Assembly (NCBI GenBank): GCA_963752815.1
Contig: CAVVZI010000009.1
Span: forward strand, 62,001-126,000
Source: Sva-07 sp963752815
GTDB taxonomy: Bacteria > Actinomycetota > Acidimicrobiia > Acidimicrobiales > Ilumatobacteraceae
DNA length: 64,000 nt
Direction: 5' to 3'
Made by a program: the position numbers and the translations under genes. Numbering within the stretch: position 1 is the first letter of the stretch; the number at the start of each line of letters is the position of its first letter. A model generated the notes under the pieces. The model searched no databases and was not told the origin of the DNA. It was given only the letters and a program-made list of their open reading frames with translations. Below, in pieces: positions 8,785 through 17,202 of the stretch.

Positions 8785-9883
8785 AGCGCCCGGTCTGAGC
8801 GTTCGCCTCAAACTCACCCTCAGCTATGCCGGGTTCCTCATGGTTGCCGGCGCCTTGCTGCTCGCGGCCGTGTGGGTGTTCCTGCTGCGATACGTGCCGG
8901 AGGTGATCTCCTTCTCGGCGCCCGGCGGCCCGGCGCTCGCCGTACCCAACCGCTCGGATCTCGAGAGCGCCTTCGCCCCGAAGGCCGCCGCCGCGGTGGC
9001 GTTCCTGCTGGTGTTCGGCCTCGTCGGAGGTTGGCTCCTCGCCGGCCACATGCTCGCGCCGCTGACTCGCATCACGCATGCGACACGCCTTGCGGCGGAC
9101 GGGTCGCTGTCCCATCGGATCCAATTGGACGGCCGCAACGACGAGTTCCGCGAACTCGCCGACGCATTCGACACCATGCTCGCGCGCCTCGAAGCGCACG
9201 ACGCCGAACAGCAGCGGTTCGCCGCCAACGCTTCCCATGAGCTGCGTACGCCGCTGGCGATCACGCAGACGCTGCTCGACGTGGCCCGCAACGACCCGGA
9301 CCGCAACACCGACGAACTCATCGACCGCCTGCGCTACGTCAACACCCGAGCAATCGAACTCACCGAAGCGCTGCTCCTGCTCAGCCGCGCCAACCAGCGG
9401 GCCTTCGCCCGGGAACACGTCGACCTGTCACTCCTCGCCGAGGAGGCCACCGAGACACTCCTCCCGCTCGCAGAGAAGCACGGCGTGACGATCGAGACCG
9501 CCGGGGACATCACGCCCACGTTCGGCTCGTACGCGCTCCTGCTGCAGATGACCACGAATCTCCTGCACAACGCCATCGTCCACAACCTTCCCGAACACGG
9601 CAGCGTGCAGGTCGACACCGTCATCGGCCCCGAGTTCGTGACGCTCACGGTCGAGAACACCGGCGACACGCTGAGCGCACAGCAGGTCTCGACGCTCACC
9701 GAACCGTTCCAGCGCGGCACCCAACGCATCCGAACCGACCACGCGGGTGTGGGCCTCGGACTAGCGATCGTCAAGAGCATCACCCAAGCACACGAAGGAA
9801 CGCTCATCCTCACGCCTCGCCCCGAAGGTGGGCTCCGCGTCACGGTGCAACTCCCCGCCGCACCGCCGCGTACCGACGGATGA
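8777..9883 (+). CDS. Sensor histidine kinase (HAMP, HisKA, HATPase)
   Basis: The GTG at 8777 overlaps the regulator stop, giving 368 residues. Two transmembrane helices (LSYAGFLMVAGALLLAAVWVF and AAAVAFLLVFGLVGGWLLAG) enclose a short extracytoplasmic loop of about 45 residues. A HAMP linker (THATRLAADGSLSHRIQ) and the H-box FAANASHELRTPLAITQ with the phospho-His follow. The N-box is NLLHNAIVHN and the G-box GVGLGLAIVKSITQAH. The short sensor loop suggests it detects a membrane-proximal or envelope signal. It is the cognate partner of the upstream regulator. Confidence 0.93.
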   Translation: MDRAPGLSVRLKLTLSYAGFLMVAGALLLAAVWVFLLRYVPEVISFSAPGGPALAVPNRSDLESAFAPKAAAAVAFLLVFGLVGGWLLAGHMLAPLTRITHATRLAADGSLSHRIQLDGRNDEFRELADAFDTMLARLEAHDAEQQRFAANASHELRTPLAITQTLLDVARNDPDRNTDELIDRLRYVNTRAIELTEALLLLSRANQRAFAREHVDLSLLAEEATETLLPLAEKHGVTIETAGDITPTFGSYALLLQMTTNLLHNAIVHNLPEHGSVQVDTVIGPEFVTLTVENTGDTLSAQQVSTLTEPFQRGTQRIRTDHAGVGLGLAIVKSITQAHEGTLILTPRPEGGLRVTVQLPAAPPRTDG

Positions 9884-9985
9884 CGCGGCCACTGTGACAC
9901 CCCTTCTCTAGGGTGGTGGGTACCGGCTGCGGTCGGTTTCGTCGGCTTTGCTCCGACCGGTTGTCCCTCTTTGGTGGAGGTGAAC

Positions 9986-11490
9986 ATGATGGAGGATCTG
10001 CGAGACACCCTTGGGGTGTTGCTCGAGGCTGATGTGGGTGCGGCGGATCGTGATGCGGTCGCCGGGTTCTTGCGACAGTCGCGGGAGTTGCGAAGTTGGC
10101 TCGATTCGTTCGACGTGCGGTGTGTGCGGCGGACGTCGGAGTTGGCGGCGCAGGGTCGGTCGGAGCCGGCGGAGTCGATGGGTACGGATCACGGGTTGTC
10201 GGCACGGGAGAGCCGGCTGGGCCGGTTGCGTGCCGAGGCGTGTGATCTGTTCGTGTTGTTCGAGCGGGCGTTGACGCGTGGTGACATCGCGGCGGGTCAT
10301 GTCGATGCGTTGGCCCAGGCGATCCGTGATCTGGATGACGAGCAGCGGTTCGGGCTGGTCGATCGGGAGGAGCGGTTGTTGGAGGCGGCGGTGCGGATGC
10401 GGGTCGACGACTTCGTGCGTCACTGCCGGGTCCAGGTCGCCGATGTGGTCGCCGAGCTTGCCCGGCAGCGGCGTCAGTTCGACCGCTGACGCACACGGCC
10501 GACGCGGCGCCGGCTGGCGGTGAGGGTGATGCGGCCGGTTCGGAACCGGAGGCGGCCACGCCGCCGAGCGTCGATCCGCTGGTGGTGGAGTACCTGCGTC
10601 AGCGCGACGGGTCGAAGGTGCGCCGTTGGCGTGACGTCGAGACCGGGATGTGCATGACACTGGTGGCGCTCGACCCGATCCGTGACGCCGTGTTCAAGAA
10701 GGCGTTCGACGCCCACCTGAATGCCCTGCGGGCCGACGGGACCACCGCCGGCATGACCTGGCGGCAGGTCGAAGTCGAAGCGTTCATGCGCACGATCGCG
10801 GCCGGTGTCCGGCCCACCGGGCCCGCGGCTGGGATCGTTGCCGGCGGCCGGAACGTTGTGGATCTGCATGATCTGCGCGACATGCGAGCGGCCGCCAACG
10901 TCAGCGTCTCACCGATGTCGACGGATGCCGAGTCGACGGTGCCGGAGATCTGCGTCGTGACCACGCTCGATCGGTTGCTCGATGACTGCTGCCGCCACGG
11001 GTTGTGCGAGACCAGCGACGGTCAGGCGTTGACCGCGGCGTCGTTGCGGCGCATGTTGTGCGACGCCGTCGTGTACCCGACGGTGCTCGGTGGTGCCGGC
11101 GAGGTGCTCGACTCCGGTCGAGCCCGACGCACCGTCAACCGCAAACAGCGGCGGGCGTTGCGGGCGATGCACCGCACGTGTGGTCATCCGGGTTGCACGG
11201 TGCCGTTCGAGTCGTGTCGCATCCATCACGTCCGCTGGTGGACCCGCGACAACGGCCCGTCGGACCTCGCGAATCTGTTACCGCTCTGTGAGAACCACCA
11301 TCACCTGGTGCACGAGGGTGGCTGGACGTTGACGATGACACCCGACCGGATCGTCACCTGGACTCGACCCGACGGCACCGTGTGGAAGGTGGCCAACGCC
11401 GCCGACCGTGCGGCCGACGTCCTCGACCACGATCGAAGTCAGCTCGGCGAGCGCGAGTTCGACTTCGCGTCGGGGACGGGGCAGAGATAG
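9986..11490 (+). CDS. DUF222 / HNH endonuclease protein (13E12-like; frameshifted near 10485)
   Basis: Start ATG 9986 has GGAGGT upstream. The first 167 residues (MMEDLRDTLGVLLEAD ... ELARQRRQFDR) form the DUF222 domain. The frame then hits TGA 10487, but an Ala/Glu/Pro-rich linker and the rest of the protein continue in another frame from about 10483. The C-terminal HNH nuclease is clear: HRTCGHPGCTVPFESCRIHH, then NLLPLCENHHHLVHEGGW, giving the zinc Cys pairs and the catalytic His. These proteins are abundant paralogs in actinobacteria with unclear physiological role. One indel restores a protein of about 500 residues. Confidence 0.8.
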
Positions 11491-11594
11491 GTCCGCAGGA
11501 ACTCGTCCATCGGGCGTTCGAAATCGATCGTCGCGATGGCGTTCCTTCGGGCTGTCGCCGCGTCCTCCGTCGACGCGACCGCGCGCGAACGCGA

Positions 11595-11981
11595 TCAGGC
11601 CTGGAGGATCTCGACCAGGTGCCCGTCCGGGTCCGTGACGAAGGCGATCACGGCGTCGTTGAACTCCGGAACCGGTGTGGGCTCCCGAACGACTTCGGCG
11701 CCGCGTTCGCGGGCGAGTTCGACGGTCGCGACCGGATCGACGACGTAGAAGACGATCTTGCCTCCGGTGTTGGCCAGATCGCGGGCGACGCCATCGGTGT
11801 GGCACATCAGCACGAGCGCTGCACCGCGTCCGTCCATCGACAAGATGATCTCGTCCATCGTCGGCAGGTGAATCTTCGTCACGAAGCTCAGTCCGAAGAC
11901 TGAGGTGTAGAAGTCCGAGGAAGCCTGGAGGTCCGACACGCCGATTCCGGCGGCCCCCAGGCGGGCACGTGGTGCTGACAT
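11595..11981 (-). CDS. VOC/glyoxalase family protein
   Basis: This 128-residue protein starts MSAPRARLGAAGIGV. The pattern IGVSDLQASSDFYTSVFGL at the start, KIVFYVVDPVATVELARERGAEV in the middle and AFVTDPDGHLVEILQA at the end gives both beta-alpha-beta-beta-beta modules of a vicinal oxygen chelate protein, with the terminal metal-ligand Glu present. The family includes glyoxalases, dioxygenases and antibiotic-binding proteins; the substrate cannot be told here. It lies convergent to the DUF222-HNH gene, 104 bp away. Confidence 0.85.
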   Translation of the reverse strand: MSAPRARLGAAGIGVSDLQASSDFYTSVFGLSFVTKIHLPTMDEIILSMDGRGAALVLMCHTDGVARDLANTGGKIVFYVVDPVATVELARERGAEVVREPTPVPEFNDAVIAFVTDPDGHLVEILQA

Positions 11982-12067
11982 CGGTCGGACCGTAGCTCCC
12001 GCCATCCCGGGCGTCGCACCTGGCGGAACCCCTCGTTCCGCCGTGACTACACCGAGTGGACGACGTG

Positions 12068-12553
12068 CTATTGAGTGCGCTCGGCGAGTACGGCGTCGAG
12101 GCTTTCGTAGCCCTCGGTCACCCCGGTCTCCATGCCGGTGGCGACGAACGCGTCGCGGTCGGCGAACGAGTCGACCAGCGAGGTGGCGGTCAGCAGTGTG
12201 TGGCCGTCGCCGATGCGCTCGAAGCGCAACTTCTCGAGTGCAACACCGTCAGGCATTCCTTCGAAGGCGAAGGTCTGCACGATGAGTTCGCCGGGTCGAA
12301 TGTCGTGGAAGCAGCCGCGGAATCCGGCTTCGAAACCGTCTCGGGAGATGGTGTATCGATACGACCCGCCGGGCCGACAGTCGAAGTGATCGACGGTCAT
12401 GCGCGAATCGCGCGGTCCGTTCCACCGAGCGAACAGCACGGGGTCGGTGTGTGCTTCGAACACCGACTGCGGTGACGCGGCGAACTCGCGCAGGATGCGA
12501 ACGAGTGGAACCTCGGTGTCGACGATGATCTGCGTGTCGAAGGTCGTGGTCAT
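12068..12553 (-). CDS. SRPBCC/AHSA1-domain protein paired with ArsR regulator
   Basis: This 161-residue protein has the AHSA1-type START-like fold signature: PLVRILREFAASPQSVFEAHTDPVLFARWNGP near the start, then RPGGSYRYTISRDG and a C-terminal helix (GMETGVTEGYESLDAVLA). Its start overlaps the stop of an ArsR-type regulator gene (12550-12553). ArsR-SRPBCC gene pairs are common in actinobacteria; the SRPBCC member probably binds a hydrophobic ligand, and the pair may act in a small-molecule response. Controlled by the operators upstream of the regulator. Confidence 0.88.
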   Translation of the reverse strand: MTTTFDTQIIVDTEVPLVRILREFAASPQSVFEAHTDPVLFARWNGPRDSRMTVDHFDCRPGGSYRYTISRDGFEAGFRGCFHDIRPGELIVQTFAFEGMPDGVALEKLRFERIGDGHTLLTATSLVDSFADRDAFVATGMETGVTEGYESLDAVLAERTQ

Positions 12554-12937
12554 GCGGATTTTCCTTTCGATGCGGGTTTGGCGGTGGTTGGGGTGTCACA
12601 GGTCTTGGAAGGAGCGGTTCGCTCGGCGAGGAGTTCGTCGAGGCGCTCGAACCGCTCGGCGGCCTCGCGTCGATATCGCTCGATCCACTTTGTCATGAGG
12701 TCGAACACCTCGACCTCGAGGTGGGCGGGACGGCGCTGGGCATCGCGAGTGCGGCTCACGAGCCCCGCTTCCTCCAAGACCTGCAGATGTTTCGAGACGG
12801 CTTGAACCGACATCGCGTGCGGAGCGGCGAGGTCGACCAGCGTCGCATCCGCCGACGCGAGCGTGGCGATCATGTCGCGCCGTCGTCGGGTCGGCGAGGG
12901 CGGAGAAGACTCTCGAAAGTTGATCGTTCGACACCAC
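12550..12937 (-). CDS. ArsR-family winged-helix regulator (frameshifted near 12885)
   Basis: From GTG 12937 (AAGGA six bases before it) the protein begins VVSNDQLSRVFSALADPT. It then continues in another frame as RRRDMIATLASADATLVDLAAPHAMSVQAVSKHLQVLEEAGLVSRTRDAQRR, the helix-turn-helix and wing of an ArsR regulator. It ends with a Lys/Ala/Thr tail. The normal family phrase is ALADPTRRAI, so one extra base in the ACG-rich stretch near 12885 explains the break. No Cys metal site is seen; this subgroup usually controls an adjacent SRPBCC gene, as here. Confidence 0.78.
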
Positions 12938-12946
12938 AGATCCTTC

Positions 12947-12964
12947 TTCAACTGATTGGTTGAA
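12947..12964. promoter_or_regulatory. Operator-like inverted repeat upstream of ArsR/SRPBCC (site 1)
   Basis: TTCAAC-TGATTG-GTTGAA has perfect six-base arms and sits ten bases before the ArsR start codon. It shares the core CAAC......GGTTG with a second site 45 bp away. The position and symmetry fit autoregulation by the ArsR protein. Confidence 0.6.
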
Positions 12965-12993
12965 GACGACCGTACCGAGTTCTGCCGCTGTTG

Positions 12994-13009
12994 TCAACCA
13001 ATTGGTTGA
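12994..13009. promoter_or_regulatory. Perfect 16-bp palindrome, operator site 2 of the divergent promoter
   Basis: TCAACCAATTGGTTGA is fully self-complementary and lies between the ArsR gene (minus) and the maleylpyruvate isomerase-like gene (plus, start 13052). With site 1 it suggests that the ArsR regulator controls both directions. Confidence 0.65.
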
Positions 13010-13051
13010 TGACGAGGTATCTCGTTGCCACTTGTCTGTGAGAATGGAGCG

Positions 13052-13971
13052 ATGAGTTCGGTCGCCGGCCAGCCCATCGACGAGGCGGTTGCGGAGATGC
13101 TGGCCGTGCTCACGCCCCGACGCGGACGCGGACTGGCAGGTGCCGGCCGGCTCGCTGGAGTGGAGCTGCTGGACAACGGCTGCGCACGTCGCGCACGACT
13201 TGGCCTCGTACGCGGCACAGGTCGCCGGGCGCGCCACCGCCGGTTACCTCCCGTTCGATCTCGTCATCGCGCCAGACGCTGCGCCCCGGGAGGTTCTCGA
13301 CGTTGTTGCGGCGTGCGGCCGGCTCCTGAGCGATGCCGTCACCAGCGCGGGCCCTGGTCCCGGTCGCCTGGCACTGGGGGATGTCGGACGCGGCGGGTTT
13401 CGCGGCGATGGGCGTCGCGGAGGTGCTCGTTCACACCTACGACATCACGCAGGGTCTCGGCGTCGAGTGGCTTCCTCCCGAGCCGCTCTGTCAGCCGGTC
13501 GTCGATCGACTGCTTCCGAGTTCACCGCCCGGCCGCGCCTCGGAGGTTCTGCTCTGGGCCACCGGTCGAGCGGATCTCACGGGTCACCCGCGGGTCGGCG
13601 AGTGGGTTTGGCGAGCCGCTCCCCCGCCGACGGGGGTGACGATCGACGACGCCCGGGCGATCGTCGCCGAGCTGCCCCGTTCGTACGAGGCGCTCGTGCG
13701 GGATCGTGTGAAGTTCCGTGTCGGCCGGATCGTGTACGCCGCGTTCTCTCGCGATGAGACGATCATGGGCTTCGGCTTCCCGCGGGAGGAGCGCGAGGCG
13801 CTCGTGGCCTCGGAGCCAGACAAGTTCCTCATGCCGGAACCTTCGGACATGCGGTACCAGTGGGTGCGCGTCCGTCTCGACGCCCTCGACGTCGACGAGC
13901 TTCGTGAGCTGCTCATCGATGCGTGGCGCATGTGCGTCCCCAAGAAGGTGGCCGCCGCCTACGAGGGTTGA
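13052..13971 (+). CDS. Maleylpyruvate isomerase N-terminal/DinB-like domain fused to a MmcQ/YjbR domain (two frameshifts)
   Basis: Start ATG 13052 (MSSVAGQPIDEAVAEMLAVL). Frame breaks near 13115 and 13345 separate three good segments: DADADWQVPAGSLEWSCWTT with HVAHDLASYAAQ (the metal-binding DinB/mycothiol-dependent isomerase helix bundle), then AWHWGMSDAAGFAAMGVAEVLVHTYDI and WATGRADLTGHPRVGEWVWRA (end of that domain), and finally a YjbR-like domain (VTIDDARAIVAELPRSY ... YQWVRVRLDALDVDELRELL). These two domains are normally separate proteins. The promoter region carries two ArsR-type operators. Likely a mycothiol-related or small-molecule detoxification protein; this is inference. Confidence 0.7.
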
Positions 13972-13998
13972 CCGAAGCGGCGGTCGCGCTTCGCGTGG

Positions 13999-14766
13999 TT
14001 ACGTGACGAAGACGCCGACGAGCGCGTCGTGCAGGTGCCCGTTGCTGGCGATGACGTTGCCGGTGACCGGTGGGGATTCGCCGTTGGTTCCGGTGAACGT
14101 GCCACCGGCCTCGCTGATGATCACGTGCATCGGGGCGGTGTCCCACGGATTGAGTCCGAAGTCGATCATCGCGTCGGCTCGACCACTGGCGACCAGAAGG
14201 AATCCGTAGCCGTCGCCCCATGCCTGCATCATCGGTCCCTGCCGATGGAGTGTGGCGACGGCCTCGTTCGGCCACCAGGTGTACGCACTCGTGGTCACAC
14301 ACGCGCCGGCGAGGGAGTCGGTGCTCGAGACGCGGCAGGGCGAACCGTTGTGATGTGCGCCCAGCCCTCGGCCGGCCGCCACCTGCTCGGCGAGGGCGGG
14401 AACGGTGATCACCCCGATCGCGGGCCCGTGCTCGTCGCTCATCGCGAGGAGCGAGCAGTACAGCGGCACCCCTCTCGTGAACGCATACGTACCGTCGATC
14501 GGGTCGATGAACCAGGTGCGCCCCGTCGTTCCGACCGTGTCGTCGAGTTCTTCGCCGACCACTGCGTCACCGGGGCACCGCCGCGCAAGTTCTTCGCGAA
14601 TGAATGCTTCAGCAGCGCGATCGGCCGCCGTCACTGGCGACCCGTCGCCCTTCATCTCGATCTCGAGGGCAGGATCGCGGAACCATTGCAGGGTGAGTTC
14701 TCCCGCTCGGCGGCCGAGATCGACCGCAAGCTCGAGGAGGACGGGGTCCACTGCCGGCGGAGTCAC
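13999..14766 (-). CDS. Inositol monophosphatase-family phosphatase (histidinol-phosphatase-like)
   Basis: This 255-residue protein has every metal-site motif of the IMPase family: VVGEELDD (metal Glu), WFIDPIDGTYAFTRG (DxIDGT) and LNPWDTAPMHVIISEAGG (WDxAP). The start MTPPAVDPVLLELAVDLGRRAGELTLQWFR and the G-V-P-LYCSLLAM region resemble actinobacterial HisN-type histidinol phosphatases, but inositol-phosphate activity cannot be excluded. Mg2+-dependent, cytoplasmic. It lies convergent to the isomerase-YjbR gene, with 27 bp between. Confidence 0.85.
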   Translation of the reverse strand: MTPPAVDPVLLELAVDLGRRAGELTLQWFRDPALEIEMKGDGSPVTAADRAAEAFIREELARRCPGDAVVGEELDDTVGTTGRTWFIDPIDGTYAFTRGVPLYCSLLAMSDEHGPAIGVITVPALAEQVAAGRGLGAHHNGSPCRVSSTDSLAGACVTTSAYTWWPNEAVATLHRQGPMMQAWGDGYGFLLVASGRADAMIDFGLNPWDTAPMHVIISEAGGTFTGTNGESPPVTGNVIASNGHLHDALVGVFVT

Positions 14767-14887
14767 GACGCCGACCGTACTCGTGACCGGCGGTCCCGAC
14801 CGGAGCTTCGGCGGGTACTACCGACTCGACATCGAGGACGCCCGCTCCTTCCTCGATGACTTCGTGGCTGTGCCCTGAGACGGATCG

Positions 14888-15235
14888 TCAGCTGAGCCGG
14901 CGAAGGTCGTTCGTCATCGTCGACATGTCGACCACGTTCGCCCGCAAGTTCTTCGCGGTGAACCCCATCGTGGCCAGGAAACGCTCGGCCTCGTCGAGGG
15001 CTTCGAGCTCGACGAGTTCTGCGGCGTCAGGCCCTGACGCGCGCAGTTCGTAGCGCAGGTTGAAAAACGCAATCGCCGCGTCGTAGGTGAAGGTGCCCTC
15101 GGGTGTGTAGGCGGACAGGAAGATGTCGTGGTCGGCCTGCGAACGCACCAGGAGCGCCCGGGCCCGGTCGGTGAGGTCCGCGAACCGGCCACGCACGGTC
15201 ACCCGGAAGACGCGGACCACCTCGCCGTCGCTCAT
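14888..15235 (-). CDS. DUF6204 family protein
   Basis: This 115-residue protein starts MSDGEVVRVFRVTVRGRFADLTDRAR, the hallmark of the DUF6204 family, and continues with EGTFTYDAAIAFFNLRYELRA. Function unknown. Its ATG overlaps the stop of the TetR gene (15232-15235), so the two are co-transcribed and translationally coupled, and the protein may belong to the same response. Confidence 0.8.
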   Translation of the reverse strand: MSDGEVVRVFRVTVRGRFADLTDRARALLVRSQADHDIFLSAYTPEGTFTYDAAIAFFNLRYELRASGPDAAELVELEALDEAERFLATMGFTAKNLRANVVDMSTMTNDLRRLS

Positions 15236-15916
15236 CCGCCCAACGTACCGACCGCAGTGATGCCGACGAGGATGAGATCGATGCCGGCGAGGAATTGCTC
15301 GCGGTCGTCGTGGTCGGGGAGCTGCGCTGCGAACTGCAGCACGAACGGGTACTCCGCTGGGTCGAGCTGCGCCCATTGGGCGGCGACGGTGGCGAGGAAC
15401 GTCGTTCGATCGGTGTCGCGTGGGATGAGGCGAGCACCGGCGGCGTACTGTCCGGCGAGGCCGAGGATGTAGTTCACGAGCGCTGACGCGGCGTTGAACT
15501 GCGCTGGTTCGGGAACCCCGAGCCCTTTGAGGTTGGCACCGATGCCTTCGAAGATCTGCAGGATCGCGGGCTGCCATGGTTCACGGGAGAGCTGCGTGCC
15601 CACCCACGGGTGGGCATCGATGGCGTCGAACACTCCGAGGGCGATCGCCCGGATCGCCTCGCGCGGGTCGGCGTCGTGAGCCTGGTCGGCCATGACACCG
15701 CCGATCACGTCGTTGGTGGCCGTGGACAGCAGTTCGTTCTTGTTGGCCACGTGCCAGTAGATCGCCCCGGGTCCCGTCGACAGTCGTCCTGCGAGGGCGC
15801 GGAAGGTCAGCGCGCTTTCGCCGTCGGCGTCGAGGATCTCGATCGCGGCTGCGACGATCCGTTCCTTCGAGAGCGCGTCGGTGCGCCGTTCCGTGCGGCT
15901 GCGTGTCGGTCGCCAT
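15232..15916 (-). CDS. TetR-family repressor (frameshifted near 15897)
   Basis: The N-terminal start is best read from ATG 15916 (MATDTQP), switching frame near 15897 to RTERRTDALSKERIVAAAIEIL. The DNA-binding domain continues ALTFRALAGRLSTGPGAIYWHVANKNELL, a typical TetR helix-turn-helix of the TetR_C (tetracycline-repressor-like) group. The C-terminal ligand domain ends with LAGIDLILVGITAVGTLGG. It is divergent from a TetX-like monooxygenase with two palindromic operators between them, so it most likely represses that gene and itself. Confidence 0.82.
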
Positions 15917-15936
15917 GCGCACCATCCTGCCAGAGA

Positions 15937-15951
15937 TGGAACGTTGTTCCA
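15937..15951. promoter_or_regulatory. TetR operator, site 1
   Basis: TGGAAC-GTT-GTTCCA is a palindrome with six-base arms, located just upstream of the TetR start. Its reverse complement is exactly site 2 at 15968-15982. Centre-to-centre distance is 31 bp (about three helical turns), which suits cooperative dimer binding. Confidence 0.75.
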
Positions 15952-15967
15952 ACGACGGTATGATTCA

Positions 15968-15982
15968 TGGAACAACGTTCCA
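15968..15982. promoter_or_regulatory. TetR operator, site 2, next to a possible -10 box
   Basis: TGGAAC-AAC-GTTCCA is the exact inverted copy of site 1. A TATGAT hexamer (15959-15964) between the two sites is a plausible -10 element for the monooxygenase gene, so binding would block transcription in both directions. Another TGGAAC half site follows at 15990. Confidence 0.75.
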
Positions 15983-16018
15983 GGAACACTGGAACACAAC
16001 CCTCTGAAAGGAAATGCG

Positions 16019-17155
16019 ATGACGACACCAGTCACGATCATCGGTGCGGGCCTCGGCGGCCTCACCCTCGCCCGCGTGCTCCACCTCCACGGGATCCCCG
16101 CGACGATCTACGAAGCGGAGGCCTCGCCGGAGGCCCGCACCCAGGGCGGCCAGCTCGACATGCACGAACACAACGGGCAGGTCGCCCTCGCGGCCGCCGG
16201 CCTCACCGACGAGTTCCACGCCATCATCCACGCCGGCGGCGCGGCGACGCGCATCGTCGACCCGCACGGCGCGGTGCTCCTCGACGAGCCCGACAACGGC
16301 ACCGGCGGGCGGCCGGAGGTGCTGCGCGGCGATCTGCGTCGGATCCTGCTCGACTCCCTGCCGCCCGAAGCCATCCAATGGGGCAAGAAGCTCACCGACG
16401 TCACCGCGCTCGGCTCCGGCCAGCACCGTCTGTCGTTCGCCGACGGGACGGCCGTGACCACCGAGCTCCTCGTGGGTGCCGACGGCGCCTGGTCCAAGGT
16501 CCGCCCACTGCTGTCCGGTGCCACGCCCGAGTATTCCGGCACGACATTCATCGAGACCTACCTGTACGACGTCGACGAGCAGCATCCCGCTACGGCGGAA
16601 GCGGTCGGCGGCGGCGCGATGTACGCGCTCACCCCCGGCAAGGGGATCGTCGCCCATCGCGAGGCCGGCGACGTGCTCCACACCTACGTCGAGCTGAACC
16701 GTTCGATCGAGTGGGTCGAACGCATCGACTTCACCGATGCCACCGGTGCATCCGCAGCAGTCGCCGCCGAGTTCGAAGGGTGGGCGCCCGAGCTCACCGC
16801 GCTGATCACCGACGGCGAGACACCACCGATCGCGCGGATGATCTACGCCCTCCCGGACGCGCACCGCTGGGACCGAGTGCCCGGGGTGACGCTGCTGGGT
16901 GACGCCGCGCACTTGATGCCGCCATCCGGCGAAGGCGCGAACCTGGCGATGTTCGACGGGGCCGAACTCGCGCTCGCGATCGCCGCGCACCCCGACGACA
17001 TCGACGCAGCGCTCGCCGACTACGAGGAGGCGATGTTCGCCCGCAGCGAGGCGGAAGCCGTCGACGCGCACGAGATCATCGAACTCTGCCTCGGCGACAC
17101 CGCCCCCTTCGGGCTCATCGACTTCCTCACCGGCGCCCTCGAGCCATCCGCCTGA
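16019..17155 (+). CDS. TetX-like FAD-dependent monooxygenase
   Basis: This 378-residue protein starts at ATG 16019 with GAAAGGAA upstream. It has a Rossmann FAD-binding start VTIIGAGLGGLTLARVLHLHG, the substrate/FAD region ARTQGGQLDMHEHNGQVAL, a mid motif LLVGADGAWSKVR (DG motif) and the ribose-binding motif VTLLGDAAHLMPPSGEGAN. This is a class A flavoprotein hydroxylase in the TetX/aromatic hydroxylase group. TetX enzymes inactivate tetracyclines, but most relatives act on other aromatics. Control by the divergent TetR gene suggests induction by substrate. Confidence 0.88.
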   Translation: MTTPVTIIGAGLGGLTLARVLHLHGIPATIYEAEASPEARTQGGQLDMHEHNGQVALAAAGLTDEFHAIIHAGGAATRIVDPHGAVLLDEPDNGTGGRPEVLRGDLRRILLDSLPPEAIQWGKKLTDVTALGSGQHRLSFADGTAVTTELLVGADGAWSKVRPLLSGATPEYSGTTFIETYLYDVDEQHPATAEAVGGGAMYALTPGKGIVAHREAGDVLHTYVELNRSIEWVERIDFTDATGASAAVAAEFEGWAPELTALITDGETPPIARMIYALPDAHRWDRVPGVTLLGDAAHLMPPSGEGANLAMFDGAELALAIAAHPDDIDAALADYEEAMFARSEAEAVDAHEIIELCLGDTAPFGLIDFLTGALEPSA

Positions 17156-17202
17156 CCGAGATCCATCCCCAGTGGCGCCGCCGATCTGTCACTTCGTGCG
17201 GG

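Noticed and set aside
11491..11594. Minus-strand frame after the VOC gene (IDFERPMDEFLRTYL)
   Set aside because: No start codon and overlaps the HNH end; composition alone is not enough.
14767..14878. Plus-strand phrase resembling a YCII-type end (SFGGYYRLDIEDARSFLDDF)
   Set aside because: Too short, no start codon outside the antisense of the phosphatase gene; could be a remnant but unproven.
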